Positions 36,710-45,821 of a stretch of 64,000 nt of DNA are shown here, in pieces (within the stretch, counting starts at the first letter, position 1; the number at the start of each line of letters is the position of its first letter). Location: the NCBI GenBank assembly GCA_003167495.1, contig PMSX01000329.1:20430-84429 (forward strand). Direction: 5' to 3'. The translations under genes and the position numbers were made by a program. The stretch comes from Bryobacterales bacterium. Its GTDB lineage: Bacteria > Acidobacteriota > Terriglobia > Bryobacterales > Bryobacteraceae. The notes beneath the pieces were generated by a model. That model searched no databases, was not told where the DNA came from, and saw only the letters and a list, made by a program, of their open reading frames with translations.

Positions 36710-37636
36710 TTATTTGCCTGAAAATCGGATCGTGCCCACCAACTCGCTCACACTGCTCGCTCCCAACCGCCGCACAACCCGCTCTAATTCTTTCGCAATC
36801 CTCTGTGGCGCTTGTGGGTCCGCAAAACTCGCCGTCCCCACCTCCACCGCGCGTGCTCCGGCAATCAGAAACTCCGCCGCGTCTTCGCCACTCGCGATCC
36901 CACCCAAGCCAATCACTGGAATCTTCACCGCTTGCGCCGCCTCGTACACCATGCGCAACGCGATCGGCTTAATCGCCGGCCCCGACAAACCACCGAAGCC
37001 CGCGCCAATCCGCGGCGTTCTCGTCTCAATATCGATGGCCAGCGAAATAAAGGTATTCACCAGCGATACCGCGTCCGCCCCCGCTTCTTCCGCCGCCCGC
37101 GCGAATGGCTGAATCGTCGCCACGTTCGGCGACAGCTTCACAATCAGCGGCCTCTTTGCCACAGCGCGCACTTGCCTGACAAGTTGCCCCAGCAACTGTG
37201 GATCGCTGGAAAAAAAACTCCCGCCGTGCTTCGTATTCGGGCACGAAACGTTCAATTCATAAGCGGCAGTGCCTTCCGCATCTTCAAGCGCTCGTACCAC
37301 TTCTACGTAATCGTCCTCGGCATAGCCGAACACGTTCGCAATTACCGGCACCGAAAACTGTTTCAGCTTGGGCAGCTTATCTCTGATGAAAGCCGCCACA
37401 CCCACATTCTGCAGCCCGATGGAATTCATCATGCCCGCGTTCGTGTGCCAAAGTCGCGGCGCACGATTGCCAGCAATGCGCTCGCGCGAAAGCCCTTTCG
37501 TGACCAAGGCCCCCAGCTTGTTCAGATCTACAACCGATGCGAATTCAATGCCGTAGCCAAACGTTCCCGATGCCGCGATCACAGGGTTCCGCAACTGGAT
37601 GCCGCACAACGTCGTCGCCAGCCGTTCGTCAGGCAT
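36710..37636 (-). CDS. pyrD: Dihydroorotate dehydrogenase, class 1B catalytic subunit
   Basis: A 308-residue FMN enzyme that oxidises dihydroorotate to orotate in pyrimidine synthesis. Motifs are NPVIAASGTFGYG, TNAGMMNSIGLQN, the catalytic cysteine C132 in ELNVSCPN, IVKLSPNV, and GLGGIASGEDAAEFLIAGA. The cysteine base marks class 1, and the length and N-terminus mark subclass 1B, which uses NAD through PyrK; no pyrK gene is in the window. The start overlaps the end of the PLP decarboxylase by 8 bases. pyrE, the next step, lies 25 kb away. Confidence 0.94.
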   Translation of the reverse strand: MPDERLATTLCGIQLRNPVIAASGTFGYGIEFASVVDLNKLGALVTKGLSRERIAGNRAPRLWHTNAGMMNSIGLQNVGVAAFIRDKLPKLKQFSVPVIANVFGYAEDDYVEVVRALEDAEGTAAYELNVSCPNTKHGGSFFSSDPQLLGQLVRQVRAVAKRPLIVKLSPNVATIQPFARAAEEAGADAVSLVNTFISLAIDIETRTPRIGAGFGGLSGPAIKPIALRMVYEAAQAVKIPVIGLGGIASGEDAAEFLIAGARAVEVGTASFADPQAPQRIAKELERVVRRLGASSVSELVGTIRFSGK

Positions 37637-39035
37637 TTGATTTCTGCACTACTGCCAGCTCCGCCGCGCATCGCTGAATCAATTGCCAGCTTTCGCGTAT
37701 GTCTCGTTCGGTCGTTTGATGGTTTCCAATCGCGAAACGCAGCACAAACTTGCCTTGTAGCACGGTTTGCGAAAGGAAAAGCTTCCCACTCGCGTTAATG
37801 TCCGCCAGCAACTGCCGGTTCACTTCATCCGAACTGCGATACCGAAAGCACACTAGCGAAAGGGGCACCGGCGCCGCCACTTCGAAGTCTGCATCTTCCT
37901 CTACCAGCCCTTTGAGAACTTGTGCCAGCCGCAGCGTTTCCCGCAGCATCGCCACAATCCCTTCAAGTCCGTAATAGCGCATCACGTACCACAACTTCAA
38001 CGCCCGGAATCTGCGGCCCAGCTGCACCCCATAGTCGTTGAAGTTCACCACGCGCCCATCCTCCGGCGTCTTCAGAATCTCCGCGCTTAACGACGAAGCA
38101 CGCCGGAACACCTCGGGCATGGTCGTGTAGAGCACGCTGCAATCCATCGAAACATAAAGCCACTTGTGTGGATTGAGCACAAAGGATTGCGCCCGCTCCA
38201 CGCCGTCCAGCAAGTGGCTCATCTCCGGCACAATCGCTGCAGGCCCCGCGTATGCGGCGTCCACATGTAGCCACGCTTTATACCGCTCTGCAATATCCGC
38301 AATTGCCGGAACATCTTCAATCGCCGACGCCGACGTGGAACCAATCGACGCCACAATGCAACATGGCCGCTTTCCCGCCGCTAAATCGGCCTGGATCGCT
38401 TGCTCCAACAATTCCGGCCGCATGCGGAACTGGCCGTCTAGCTGAATGCGGCGTACATTATCCTGGCCAAACCCCAGCGTGATCGCCGCCTTCTCCGCCG
38501 ATGTATGCGTGTGCTCCGAAACGTACACCGTCAATCCCGGCTGCATTCCTCTTGTTCTGCATTCCGGTGCAATCCACTCGCGCGCCGCCCCAATGGCCTG
38601 CATTACAGAGACTGAGGCCGTGTCATAGATAATGCCAAACCACTTCGCATCGAGCCGCAGCCACTGCCGCAGCCAACCCAGCGTCACCTGCTCTAACTCC
38701 GTTGCCGCGGGCGACGATTTCCAGAGCATCGCATTCACGTTCAGCGCCGCTGTCAGATATTCAGCAAGTACCGAAGGCGGAGACGCCGAATTCGAAAACC
38801 ATGCGTGAAAGTGTGGATGATTCCAAAGCGTCAACCCTGGCAAAATTTTCGTTTGAAAATCGCCAAAGATCTGCTCAATCGGCTCTCCGTATTCGGGCGC
38901 CGCCGCAGGTAACTGTGCGGTTACGTCGCCCGGCTGCACCTTGGGCACCACTGGAAACTCCCGCACATCTTCCATATACTTCGTAATCCACTCGCTGTGC
39001 TCGTGTGCCGCTTGCCGGAATTCCTCGGGAGACAT
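37629..39035 (-). CDS. Pyridoxal-phosphate-dependent aromatic amino acid decarboxylase-like protein
   Basis: A 468-residue group II decarboxylase. Visible motifs are HPHFHAWFSNSASPPSVLAE, TDTASVSVMQA-like YDTASVSVMQAIGAAREW, HVDAAYAGPA and the PLP lysine in FVLNPHKWLY. Such enzymes turn aromatic L-amino acids into amines and CO2. ATG 39035 gives the usual MSPEEFRQAAHEHSEWITKY start; an upstream ATG at 39086 would add an unlikely basic run. It is the first gene of the run leading to pyrD and ridA. Confidence 0.9.
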   Translation of the reverse strand: MSPEEFRQAAHEHSEWITKYMEDVREFPVVPKVQPGDVTAQLPAAAPEYGEPIEQIFGDFQTKILPGLTLWNHPHFHAWFSNSASPPSVLAEYLTAALNVNAMLWKSSPAATELEQVTLGWLRQWLRLDAKWFGIIYDTASVSVMQAIGAAREWIAPECRTRGMQPGLTVYVSEHTHTSAEKAAITLGFGQDNVRRIQLDGQFRMRPELLEQAIQADLAAGKRPCCIVASIGSTSASAIEDVPAIADIAERYKAWLHVDAAYAGPAAIVPEMSHLLDGVERAQSFVLNPHKWLYVSMDCSVLYTTMPEVFRRASSLSAEILKTPEDGRVVNFNDYGVQLGRRFRALKLWYVMRYYGLEGIVAMLRETLRLAQVLKGLVEEDADFEVAAPVPLSLVCFRYRSSDEVNRQLLADINASGKLFLSQTVLQGKFVLRFAIGNHQTTERDIRESWQLIQRCAAELAVVQKSNA

Positions 39036-39125
39036 TACTAGTCTTATAGCATCACGCCTACGCAAACAGCGGGGGTGCGTTGGCAAGTGTGAGAAAATGT
39101 CGCACGTGTGTCAAGAGGAGACGAG

Positions 39126-39983
39126 ATGTCTGAAATGTCGCGAAGAGAGTTTTCAAAGATAGCCCCGAATGCCGCCGCGCTGGCCTTCTCCGCCGGAGCG
39201 CTGGAACTTTCCGCGCATCCGCTTGGCCTGCCCATCGGATGTCAGACGTATCCCGTCAGAAAGCTGATTGCCGAAGACTTCACAGGCACTCTTAAGCAGC
39301 TCTCGAATGCCGGCTTTCAGGCCATCGAACTTTGCTCGCCAGTCGGCTACGCGGATTCGGGTTTCGCCGGCCTCGCCAAATACAAAGCATCCGAACTCAA
39401 GAAGATTTTGAGCGATATGAACCTCCAATGTGTGAGCTCGCACTTTGACCTCGGCGAACTCCGCAAAGATATGCCGGGCAGGATTGAATGGGCAAAAGAC
39501 CTGGGTTTGACGCAAATGCTGGTCCCAAGCCTTGACGGGCCGAAGCATCCCACGATGGATGACGTGAAGCGTGCAGCTGATGAATATAACAAAATAGCCG
39601 AACAGGCGGCAAATGCCGGTCTACAGCAGGGCCTGCACAATGAAGAGTTCGAACTCACTACGGTTGACGGCAAACGAACCTACGACGTACTGTTTGATCT
39701 TCTCGATCCGAAGCTGGTGAAGTTCCAGTTTCAGGTCTCCACCATCAGTCGAGGATATGATGCGGCGCAGTACTTCTTGAAGTATCCGGGCCGCTTCATT
39801 TCCATGCATTGCCAGGGATGGTCAGACAAAACCAAGAAAATCGTGGCCATCGGGCAGGATACCCTCGATTGGAAAAAAATCTTTACTGCCGCGAAAACGG
39901 GCGGCATCCAGAACTACTTCGTCGAAATGGACCGGGAGAAAATGAGAGCCAGCGTTCCCTACCTGCGCACTCTTGAGGTCTAA
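39126..39983 (+). CDS. Tat-exported sugar phosphate isomerase/epimerase family protein
   Basis: A 285-residue TIM-barrel protein (xylose isomerase-like, AP endonuclease 2 family). The N-terminus MSEMSRREFSKIAPNAAALA has the Tat SRREF motif and a hydrophobic region. The barrel shows IGCQTYPVRKLIAEDFTGTL, GFQAIELCSPVG, VSSHFDLGEL, LHNEEFEL and EMDREK, with metal-binding acidic and histidine residues. GAGGAG lies just before ATG 39126. The gene converges with zero gap on a Gfo/Idh/MocA oxidoreductase that also has a Tat signal, a pairing common in 3-keto-glycoside breakdown. Confidence 0.87.
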   Translation: MSEMSRREFSKIAPNAAALAFSAGALELSAHPLGLPIGCQTYPVRKLIAEDFTGTLKQLSNAGFQAIELCSPVGYADSGFAGLAKYKASELKKILSDMNLQCVSSHFDLGELRKDMPGRIEWAKDLGLTQMLVPSLDGPKHPTMDDVKRAADEYNKIAEQAANAGLQQGLHNEEFELTTVDGKRTYDVLFDLLDPKLVKFQFQVSTISRGYDAAQYFLKYPGRFISMHCQGWSDKTKKIVAIGQDTLDWKKIFTAAKTGGIQNYFVEMDREKMRASVPYLRTLEV

Positions 39984-41555
39984 TCAGACGCGGTACTTCG
40001 CACGGGCAGGAGGATCTACCAGCGCATTCGCCTTTTCCGAACTCGTGATGCGCATCTTCTCCTCGTCCCACACAAGAAAATCGCCCGGCAACCTCTGCGC
40101 AATGCAACCCAGCAGGAAAGCCTCCGTCACCGGACGCTCACTTTCGAAATTGGCAATCGCTGTCGGACCGCCCTTGCAGGCCGCGATCCACTGATCAATG
40201 GCGATGTCTGTGCGCGGTCGGCCAGTTCGAGCTGCTGGAGCCGGTGCCGCATATTTCGAGGACTCTGGATAGACGTGCGGATGATTGCCGTTAAACCCAG
40301 CCAGCAAGATCCCTTTGTCTCCGACATACATGATGCCTTCATTGTCCTCGCCGCCTTCGAATAACTGCTGATCTTCGCGGCGCAATCCTCCCGGTCGCGA
40401 AGGCCGAAGGCCCCCCTCATACCACGACATCCGAACCTCCGGACGGTTCTCGTTGGCGGGAAAGTTCAGATACACGAGCGAAGCTTTCGGAAACGTCTCC
40501 GCGTATGATTCGCTAGTGCTCGATTCGACCGATGTGGGTGGTGTCAGGTTCAGAATTTTGAAAACGCCCGCAAAGCTGTAGCAGCCCATGTCTCCGAACG
40601 AACCGTCGCCAAAATCGTACCATCCGCGCCACACAAACGGTAAGTAGGCTTTGTTGAAGGGCCGCTCCGCAGCCGGGCCGAGCCAGAGATCCCAATCAAA
40701 CCCTGCGGGAACGGCGTCCATGTCTTTTGGCCGCTCGATGCCTTGCGGCCAGAATGGCCTGCTCGACCAATTGTGGACTTCACGAACGTGTCCGATTGCG
40801 CCATCGTCGATCCAGGAAGCGATCAGATGCGTACTGTCGGACGAAGGATTATTGACCGTAATCGCAGCCGCTACCTTCGTCTCGCGAGCGACGGCCGCCA
40901 CCCGCCGCGCTTCGCCAATGCTGTGTGTCATGGGCTTCTGGCACAGCACGTGCTTGTGCTGGCGCATCGCCGCTATTGAGATCGTCGCGTGCCAATGATC
41001 AGGCGTCGCGATATAGACCGCATCCACATCTTTTTCTTCCGCAAGCAGTTCACGATAGTCGTTATATGCGTTGCATCCCTTGTATCCGCCGGAAGCCGAG
41101 CCTTTACGCGAGCCATAATACGCGTCCACCAGACGGCGAGCGGGCTCACGGCCTCCCATACCAAGACTCGTTCCGAATTCGTGTGTGAGTTTCACCCGGC
41201 CAGGCGAGCTCAGGTCCTCGCCCCAGTTTTCGTACCCAGGGCCGAGCAACTTGCGAGCGGACTTCAGCAGATCGTTATCACCGTATTCGACATAGTTCTT
41301 GCTTCCGGCGTTGCAATCGCAGACCGCCACAATCTGCACGTCGGGCCGAGCCAGCAATTCCATAGTGACGGCCTGTCCTTGTCGCCCCAGCCCGATCGAA
41401 GCGATCGTCACTTTATCGCTGGGCGGCACATAGCCGGCTCCTCCCAACACGTGACGTGGAACGATCAGGAACGAAACAGCGCCGGCCGCAGCGTCTCGAA
41501 AAAGCGAGCGCCGGGATATCTCTGTCGTTTTGTTCAAAGCAGAATCGCCAATCAT
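39984..41555 (-). CDS. Tat-exported Gfo/Idh/MocA-family oxidoreductase
   Basis: A 523-residue NAD(P)-dependent dehydrogenase. ISRRSLFRDAAAGAVSFLIV (from residue 13) is a Tat signal, followed by a Rossmann start with VTIASIGLGRQGQAVTMELL. Further motifs are VDAVYIATPDHWHATISIAA, VLCQKPMTHSIGEARRV and CYSFAGVFKILNLTPPTSV. It probably oxidises or reduces a sugar or inositol-like compound in the periplasm with a tightly bound cofactor, as in glucose-fructose oxidoreductase. It lies 29 bases from the ABC transporter gene upstream. Confidence 0.9.
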   Translation of the reverse strand: MIGDSALNKTTEISRRSLFRDAAAGAVSFLIVPRHVLGGAGYVPPSDKVTIASIGLGRQGQAVTMELLARPDVQIVAVCDCNAGSKNYVEYGDNDLLKSARKLLGPGYENWGEDLSSPGRVKLTHEFGTSLGMGGREPARRLVDAYYGSRKGSASGGYKGCNAYNDYRELLAEEKDVDAVYIATPDHWHATISIAAMRQHKHVLCQKPMTHSIGEARRVAAVARETKVAAAITVNNPSSDSTHLIASWIDDGAIGHVREVHNWSSRPFWPQGIERPKDMDAVPAGFDWDLWLGPAAERPFNKAYLPFVWRGWYDFGDGSFGDMGCYSFAGVFKILNLTPPTSVESSTSESYAETFPKASLVYLNFPANENRPEVRMSWYEGGLRPSRPGGLRREDQQLFEGGEDNEGIMYVGDKGILLAGFNGNHPHVYPESSKYAAPAPAARTGRPRTDIAIDQWIAACKGGPTAIANFESERPVTEAFLLGCIAQRLPGDFLVWDEEKMRITSSEKANALVDPPARAKYRV

Positions 41556-41584
41556 GACTGCCTCCTAGAGCATCCTTCGAGTTG

Positions 41585-43393
41585 TTAGCTTATCAATTCT
41601 TCAACTTTGTCGCCCTCCCCAGGCGCCAGGAAAAGATTCGATTCCACCGCATGCTGCCTTGTGTACAAATCGTAGTAACGGCCCTTCGCCGCGTAAAGCT
41701 GCTGATGGTTCCCGCGTTCCAAAATTCGCCCCTCTTCCACTACCAGAATCTGATCGGCCCGCCGTATTGTCGAAAGTCTATGCGCGATCACAAAAGTCGT
41801 CCGCCCCTGCATCAAATGCGACAAACCTTCCTGAATCAGCGCTTCCGATTCCGAATCCAGACTCGACGTCGCTTCATCCAGAATCAAGATCCGCGGATCG
41901 GCAAGAATCGCGCGCGCAATCGAAACCCGCTGCCGCTGCCCGCCGCTCAGCTTCACGCCGCGCTCGCCCACGATCGTGTCGAGTTTTTCCGGAAAATGCA
42001 GCGCAAATTCGTCCACCCGCGCAATCCGGCACGCCTCCATGATTTGTTCCTCCGTTGCACCGGGACGCGAGAACGCCACATTCTCCCGAATCGAGCCGTC
42101 GAACAGAAACGATTCTTGCAACACCACCCCCAACTGTGTGCGATAGCTCGCAAGCTGAACCTTCGACAAATCAAACCCGTCCACCAGCACTTGCCCGCTA
42201 CTCGGCGAGTGGAAAGCTGACACAAGTCCGATGATGGTGGATTTTCCCGATCCCGATGACCCAACCAGCGCCGTCACCGTACCCGGGTGCGAATCAAACG
42301 ATATGCCATGCAGTACCGGTTTCTTTTCCTCGTAAGAAAAAAAGACATTGTCGAACTGCACATGGCCGTTGATTGGCGGCAGCAGCACCGTGCGGCTTGG
42401 GTCGTCATCCTCCGTTGGTTCCTTGAGAATCTGCCGCGTGCGTTCGAGCCCCGCCAACGCCTCCGAAACCTGCGTGCCGATGTTCACTATTTGCACGACC
42501 GGAGCCACCATAAACGCAAGCATCGCGGTGTACATCACAAAATCCCCAACCTGCATGCGATGGGCCGCAATCTGCCGCGCGCCCATGTACATAATGACCG
42601 CGCCCACCAGCCCCATCAACACTGTCGACGCCAGCGTCATGAGCGAAATGGTGGTGAGACTCTGAAACACATTGTCCAGCAGCCGTTGTGCCCCTTTGGC
42701 GAATATCCCTGCTTCGCGCTCTTCGGCGTGATAACCCTTAATCACTCGCACGCCGCCCAACGTCTCCGTCAGACGCCCGGTAACTTCCGCGTTGATTTTG
42801 CCGCGGTCCCGAAATATCGGCCGCACCGTGCGAAACGCCCTCTGCAGCACCACACCAAAAACGAGCAATACAACCAACACGACCGACGTCATCGCGGCGC
42901 TGGTTCGAAACAGCAGCACCGTCGCAATCACCGCAGTAAGCAGGCCGCCCACCAGTTCCACGAGGCCGGTTCCCACCAGATTGCGAACGCCTTCCACGTC
43001 GCTCATAATGCGCGAGACCAGCGTACCCGTCTTGTTGGCATCGTAAAACCGCACTGGCAAGCGGCCAATATGGTCTTGAATCCTGACACGCATTTCATAA
43101 ATCAAGCGCTGCCCCGATTTCGAAAGGAGTTGAGTCAGTGAGAACGACGTCACACCCTGAATAATGGTCGCCGCCACCACTGTCAACACGATTGGCATCA
43201 GCAGCTTGAATTCGCCCTTAAGCATCACGTTGTTAACGAGATACTTTGTGCTGAACGGCAACGCCAACCCGCAAACGCGGTTAACCAGCATGAGCAACGC
43301 TCCAGCCAGCAATAGTCCCTGCCTTGGCTTCATCAGCGCCAACACTTCGGGCAGGAGTGCTTTGAGAGATTCAGATCGCTTTGGCTTTTCCAT
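41585..43393 (-). CDS. ABC exporter, MsbA-like fused permease-ATPase
   Basis: A 602-residue half transporter. Six membrane helices occupy about residues 25-315, followed by an ATPase with Walker A GSSGSGKST (378-386), Q-loop QESFLF, signature LSGGQRQR (from 482) and Walker B ILILDEATSSLD (502-513), and the switch histidine in IAHRLST. It works as a homodimer and is most like lipid and multidrug exporters (MsbA). The amidohydrolase gene stops 12 bases upstream, so all three minus-strand genes here may be one transcript. Confidence 0.94.
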   Translation of the reverse strand: MEKPKRSESLKALLPEVLALMKPRQGLLLAGALLMLVNRVCGLALPFSTKYLVNNVMLKGEFKLLMPIVLTVVAATIIQGVTSFSLTQLLSKSGQRLIYEMRVRIQDHIGRLPVRFYDANKTGTLVSRIMSDVEGVRNLVGTGLVELVGGLLTAVIATVLLFRTSAAMTSVVLVVLLVFGVVLQRAFRTVRPIFRDRGKINAEVTGRLTETLGGVRVIKGYHAEEREAGIFAKGAQRLLDNVFQSLTTISLMTLASTVLMGLVGAVIMYMGARQIAAHRMQVGDFVMYTAMLAFMVAPVVQIVNIGTQVSEALAGLERTRQILKEPTEDDDPSRTVLLPPINGHVQFDNVFFSYEEKKPVLHGISFDSHPGTVTALVGSSGSGKSTIIGLVSAFHSPSSGQVLVDGFDLSKVQLASYRTQLGVVLQESFLFDGSIRENVAFSRPGATEEQIMEACRIARVDEFALHFPEKLDTIVGERGVKLSGGQRQRVSIARAILADPRILILDEATSSLDSESEALIQEGLSHLMQGRTTFVIAHRLSTIRRADQILVVEEGRILERGNHQQLYAAKGRYYDLYTRQHAVESNLFLAPGEGDKVEELIS

Positions 43394-43405
43394 CTTTAAC
43401 TTTCA

Positions 43406-44680
43406 TCATCGCGCGGCACCCCTCTCTACTTCTTTAAAAACCACCCCGCCCTTCATCACAAACCTCACCCGCCGCAACGCTTCAACATCCTTCACCGGAT
43501 CGCCCTCCACTGCTATCAAATCCGCCAACATCCCGGCTTTCACCTGCCCAATATCCATATGCAGCACCTGTCCCGCCACCGAAGTCGCCGAACGCAGCGC
43601 ATCCAAGTTGGGCATCCCGTAGTCCACCATTCTTTCGATCTCCCGCACATTGTCGCCGTGCGGAAACGTCCCAACATCGCTCCCGCTCAAAATCGTGACA
43701 CCCGCATCCAACGCCGCCTTAAAAACCGCGCGCCTGCGCGTCACGGCAGGCGATTCCGTTTCGCCCGGCTTCGGCATTCCTCCACCCGCCGTCAGCGTGG
43801 GGCATAGCGCCACGTGATGCTCCACCATCAACTTGAAGATCTCCGGCGTACCTTCGTTCCCATGCTCGATCGTTTCGGCGCCCGCCAGAATCGCGCGCCG
43901 CATCCCCTCCACTGTGACCGTGTGAACCGCCACCGGTACACCCGCGCTCTTGGCCGTCTCCACTGCCAGCTTCATTTCTTCAAGTGAAAACGTCGGATGT
44001 GAACCCGCATGCGGCCCCCAACGGTAATCGCCGTAAAGCTTGATCCAGTCTGCCCCTCGGCCAATCTGATCCCGCACCGTGCGAATCAAGCTGTCCACGC
44101 CGTCCGCTTCTTGCGCTCCTTGCGGCACAGTCCACTCTGGAACAAAACCTTTGGGCGCATAAGTACCAGTCGCCACAATCGCCCGCGTCGCTACCAGCAT
44201 GCGTGGTCCCGGAATAATGCCTTGTTCCACCGCCTGCTTCAATTCCACATCGGCGTACCCGGCGCCCTCCGTTCCCAAATCGCGAATCGTAGTGAAACCG
44301 GCCATCAGCGTCAAGCGCAAATGGTTCGTCGCCCGCGCCACCCGCAATGCTAATCCCTCGTGCGCCACTTGGTCGTTCCAGGGCGTTTCGCTATACGCAT
44401 GCAACAGAACGTGCGAATGCCCTTCCACAAGTCCAGGGAGCAGCGTCAACGCTCCTAAATCGACGACTTCGGCGTTAGAAGTCGCGATATCCGCCGCCGG
44501 TCCCGCTGCCTCGATGCGGTCACCCTTCACCCGCACCGCCCAACCTTCATGCGTCGCTTCTCCGTCAAAAACGCGCGCCGCCTTCAGAACAACAACAGGC
44601 GCAGTTTGCGCTCCGACGATACCTTGCAAGATGAGAAGGAGGATGAAAAGTGCTGGCCGGCCCCTTAGTCGCATGGCCAA
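43406..44680 (-). CDS. Exported metal-dependent amidohydrolase
   Basis: A 424-residue protein of the amidohydrolase superfamily with a signal (ALFILLLILQGIVGAQ). It has the N-terminal metal motif GLVEGHSHVLLHA, a lysine in ADWIKLYGDYRW that may be carboxylated, VAVHTVTVEGMRRAILAGAE, ETIEHGNEGT and the active-site aspartate in TILSGSDVGTFPHGD. The group includes imidazolonepropionase-like and prolidase-like enzymes acting on amide bonds. The substrate is unknown. The start may be the first or the second ATG (44680 or 44674). Confidence 0.9.
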   Translation of the reverse strand: MAMRLRGRPALFILLLILQGIVGAQTAPVVVLKAARVFDGEATHEGWAVRVKGDRIEAAGPAADIATSNAEVVDLGALTLLPGLVEGHSHVLLHAYSETPWNDQVAHEGLALRVARATNHLRLTLMAGFTTIRDLGTEGAGYADVELKQAVEQGIIPGPRMLVATRAIVATGTYAPKGFVPEWTVPQGAQEADGVDSLIRTVRDQIGRGADWIKLYGDYRWGPHAGSHPTFSLEEMKLAVETAKSAGVPVAVHTVTVEGMRRAILAGAETIEHGNEGTPEIFKLMVEHHVALCPTLTAGGGMPKPGETESPAVTRRRAVFKAALDAGVTILSGSDVGTFPHGDNVREIERMVDYGMPNLDALRSATSVAGQVLHMDIGQVKAGMLADLIAVEGDPVKDVEALRRVRFVMKGGVVFKEVERGAAR

Positions 44681-44775
44681 TTATAAGGTGTTCCACGGCA
44701 CTGCCACCACCGCGTCAACCTCGACCTTCGCCCCGAGGTGCAACGGCGGACACGGAACAATCGCCTGCCTACGCT
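44681..44775 (-). pseudogene. Decayed tail of a RidA-like gene
   Basis: Read on the minus strand, the last about 30 codons before the TAA at 44681-44683 give CPPLHLGAKVEVDAVVAVP and a short ending. The V-E-V-D-A-V-V-A-V strand is the C-terminal pattern of RidA-family proteins. No start or upstream part of the gene exists, so only a remnant is left. Confidence 0.45.
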
Positions 44776-44784
44776 CAGACTCGG

Positions 44785-44864
44785 TAAAAGCCGATGGCGA
44801 AGACTGGCCAGTGAGCTCTGAGGAACTGGCGCCCTATTACGAGCCGCACGGGATTGAGTTTCTA
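44785..44864 (+). pseudogene. Fragment of a GMC oxidoreductase gene
   Basis: The plus strand encodes ADGEDWPVSSEELAPYYE from 44790. The GMC enzyme at 23804 has DGYGENWPISYADIEPYYD in the matching place, as do others of the family. The preceding LRSDSVK may come from LRLSDYDFK with small losses. Nothing else of the gene is seen. Confidence 0.5.
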
Positions 44865-44889
44865 GGGTTCCGCGTTAAAGCGTACCGCT

Positions 44890-45534
44890 TCAACGCCCAA
44901 AGTGAAGCCAGTGCTGAATATCGGGAGCGAACTCGTGAAAAAGATTGATCCCTCCATCGATTAAGACCGTATCCGACCCCGCTAAAAAGATGGAAGAACC
45001 ATTATGGTACCTATCGGGCCACCACATACGTGAAACCGCCGCAGCTCCGTAATCGCCTAAAAACTCGCTGTAGGCCGGCATCATGCCGCCCTCGTCGTTG
45101 TGCCGCCAAACGGTGTGAAGAAAGGCGTCCGCTGCCCGCCCTCCATAACTGGTTCGTTTTGAGCGAATGAAGCGCGTGTCCTCATGATCGATGGCTTGCA
45201 CCGGAAACATAATGCTGCGCTGCACCAGGTATTGCCCGACATGCGATGCATAACGTTCCGAAAACGCACCCCAGCCCTGTCCCCATTCGGGTGGCCTGTC
45301 GCGCTCCTGATCTACGGCAGCGCCAATACCCGCGAAGATAAAGTTGTCGATATCAAACAAATGCCGCGCATCGTAACGCAACTTCTCCTTCACGCTCATG
45401 CCACGCCAGAGGGCCGATTGCTCTGCCGACTGCAACTGTGCCGATTGCAACTGCCCAGGCTGCTGCGGTTGCTGAGCTAGTGCCAAGCCATACATCGACA
45501 GGATTAGCAGGAACGTGCGGTATACCATTCGCAT
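44890..45534 (-). CDS. Secreted acidobacterial protein of unknown function
   Basis: A 214-residue protein with a signal peptide (FLLILSMYGLALAQQ) and then a Q-rich repeat in which QLQSA occurs twice. The remainder (about 45-214) matches a family common in acidobacterial genomes: FAGIGAAVDQERDRPPEWGQ, FSERYASHVGQYLVQRS, DTRFIRSKR, ADAFLHTVWRHNDEGG and a final F-x-P-D-I-x-x-W. Small residues in helices and an invariant W-W-P-D-R (MWWPDRYHN) suggest a membrane-associated structure. The role is unknown. The first ATG is used; a second in frame lies 6 bases on. Confidence 0.75.
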   Translation of the reverse strand: MRMVYRTFLLILSMYGLALAQQPQQPGQLQSAQLQSAEQSALWRGMSVKEKLRYDARHLFDIDNFIFAGIGAAVDQERDRPPEWGQGWGAFSERYASHVGQYLVQRSIMFPVQAIDHEDTRFIRSKRTSYGGRAADAFLHTVWRHNDEGGMMPAYSEFLGDYGAAAVSRMWWPDRYHNGSSIFLAGSDTVLIDGGINLFHEFAPDIQHWLHFGR

Positions 45535-45730
45535 GTTGGACGCCTCATACGTATGATTCGTTACTGGGGTTCGTGAGGTCGGTTGGTTGTGAATACAAGT
45601 TCCCAGGGAATCTTCGCGCGTGAAGTTGCTGGGTAAAGATCCGATCTCGCGGATGTAACCAAATCGGGTGATCGTCTACTCGTCGCGCGTTTGGTCCTTC
45701 AGCACGACCCACAAACACTTAAGTAGGCAC

Positions 45731-45760
45731 TTGACAATTGACCGCTGTCGGATGAATACT
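45731..45760 (+). promoter_or_regulatory. Candidate promoter of third ADOP gene
   Basis: TTGACA (45731-45736) and AATACT (45755-45760) are separated by 18 bases, 62 bases before the ADOP start. ACTTGA (45729-45734) and TCAAGT (45760-45765) form an inverted pair around the promoter. Unlike the other two ADOP genes there is no PadR gene nearby. Confidence 0.5.
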
Positions 45761-45821
45761 CAAGTAATCCGGGGCGGTTTGCTCGTTGAAACGGGATGAA
45801 AAATTGAAATAGGATGAATCT

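Noticed and set aside
36812-37798. Long plus-strand frame of 328 residues across pyrD
   Set aside because: It is antisense to pyrD and the PLP decarboxylase and is very rich in Arg, His and Gln, with no motif. pyrD on the minus strand is certain.
42287-43141. Plus-strand frame of 284 residues in the ABC exporter gene
   Set aside because: Antisense to the transmembrane domain of a well-supported ABC gene, with His/Arg-rich composition and no known pattern.
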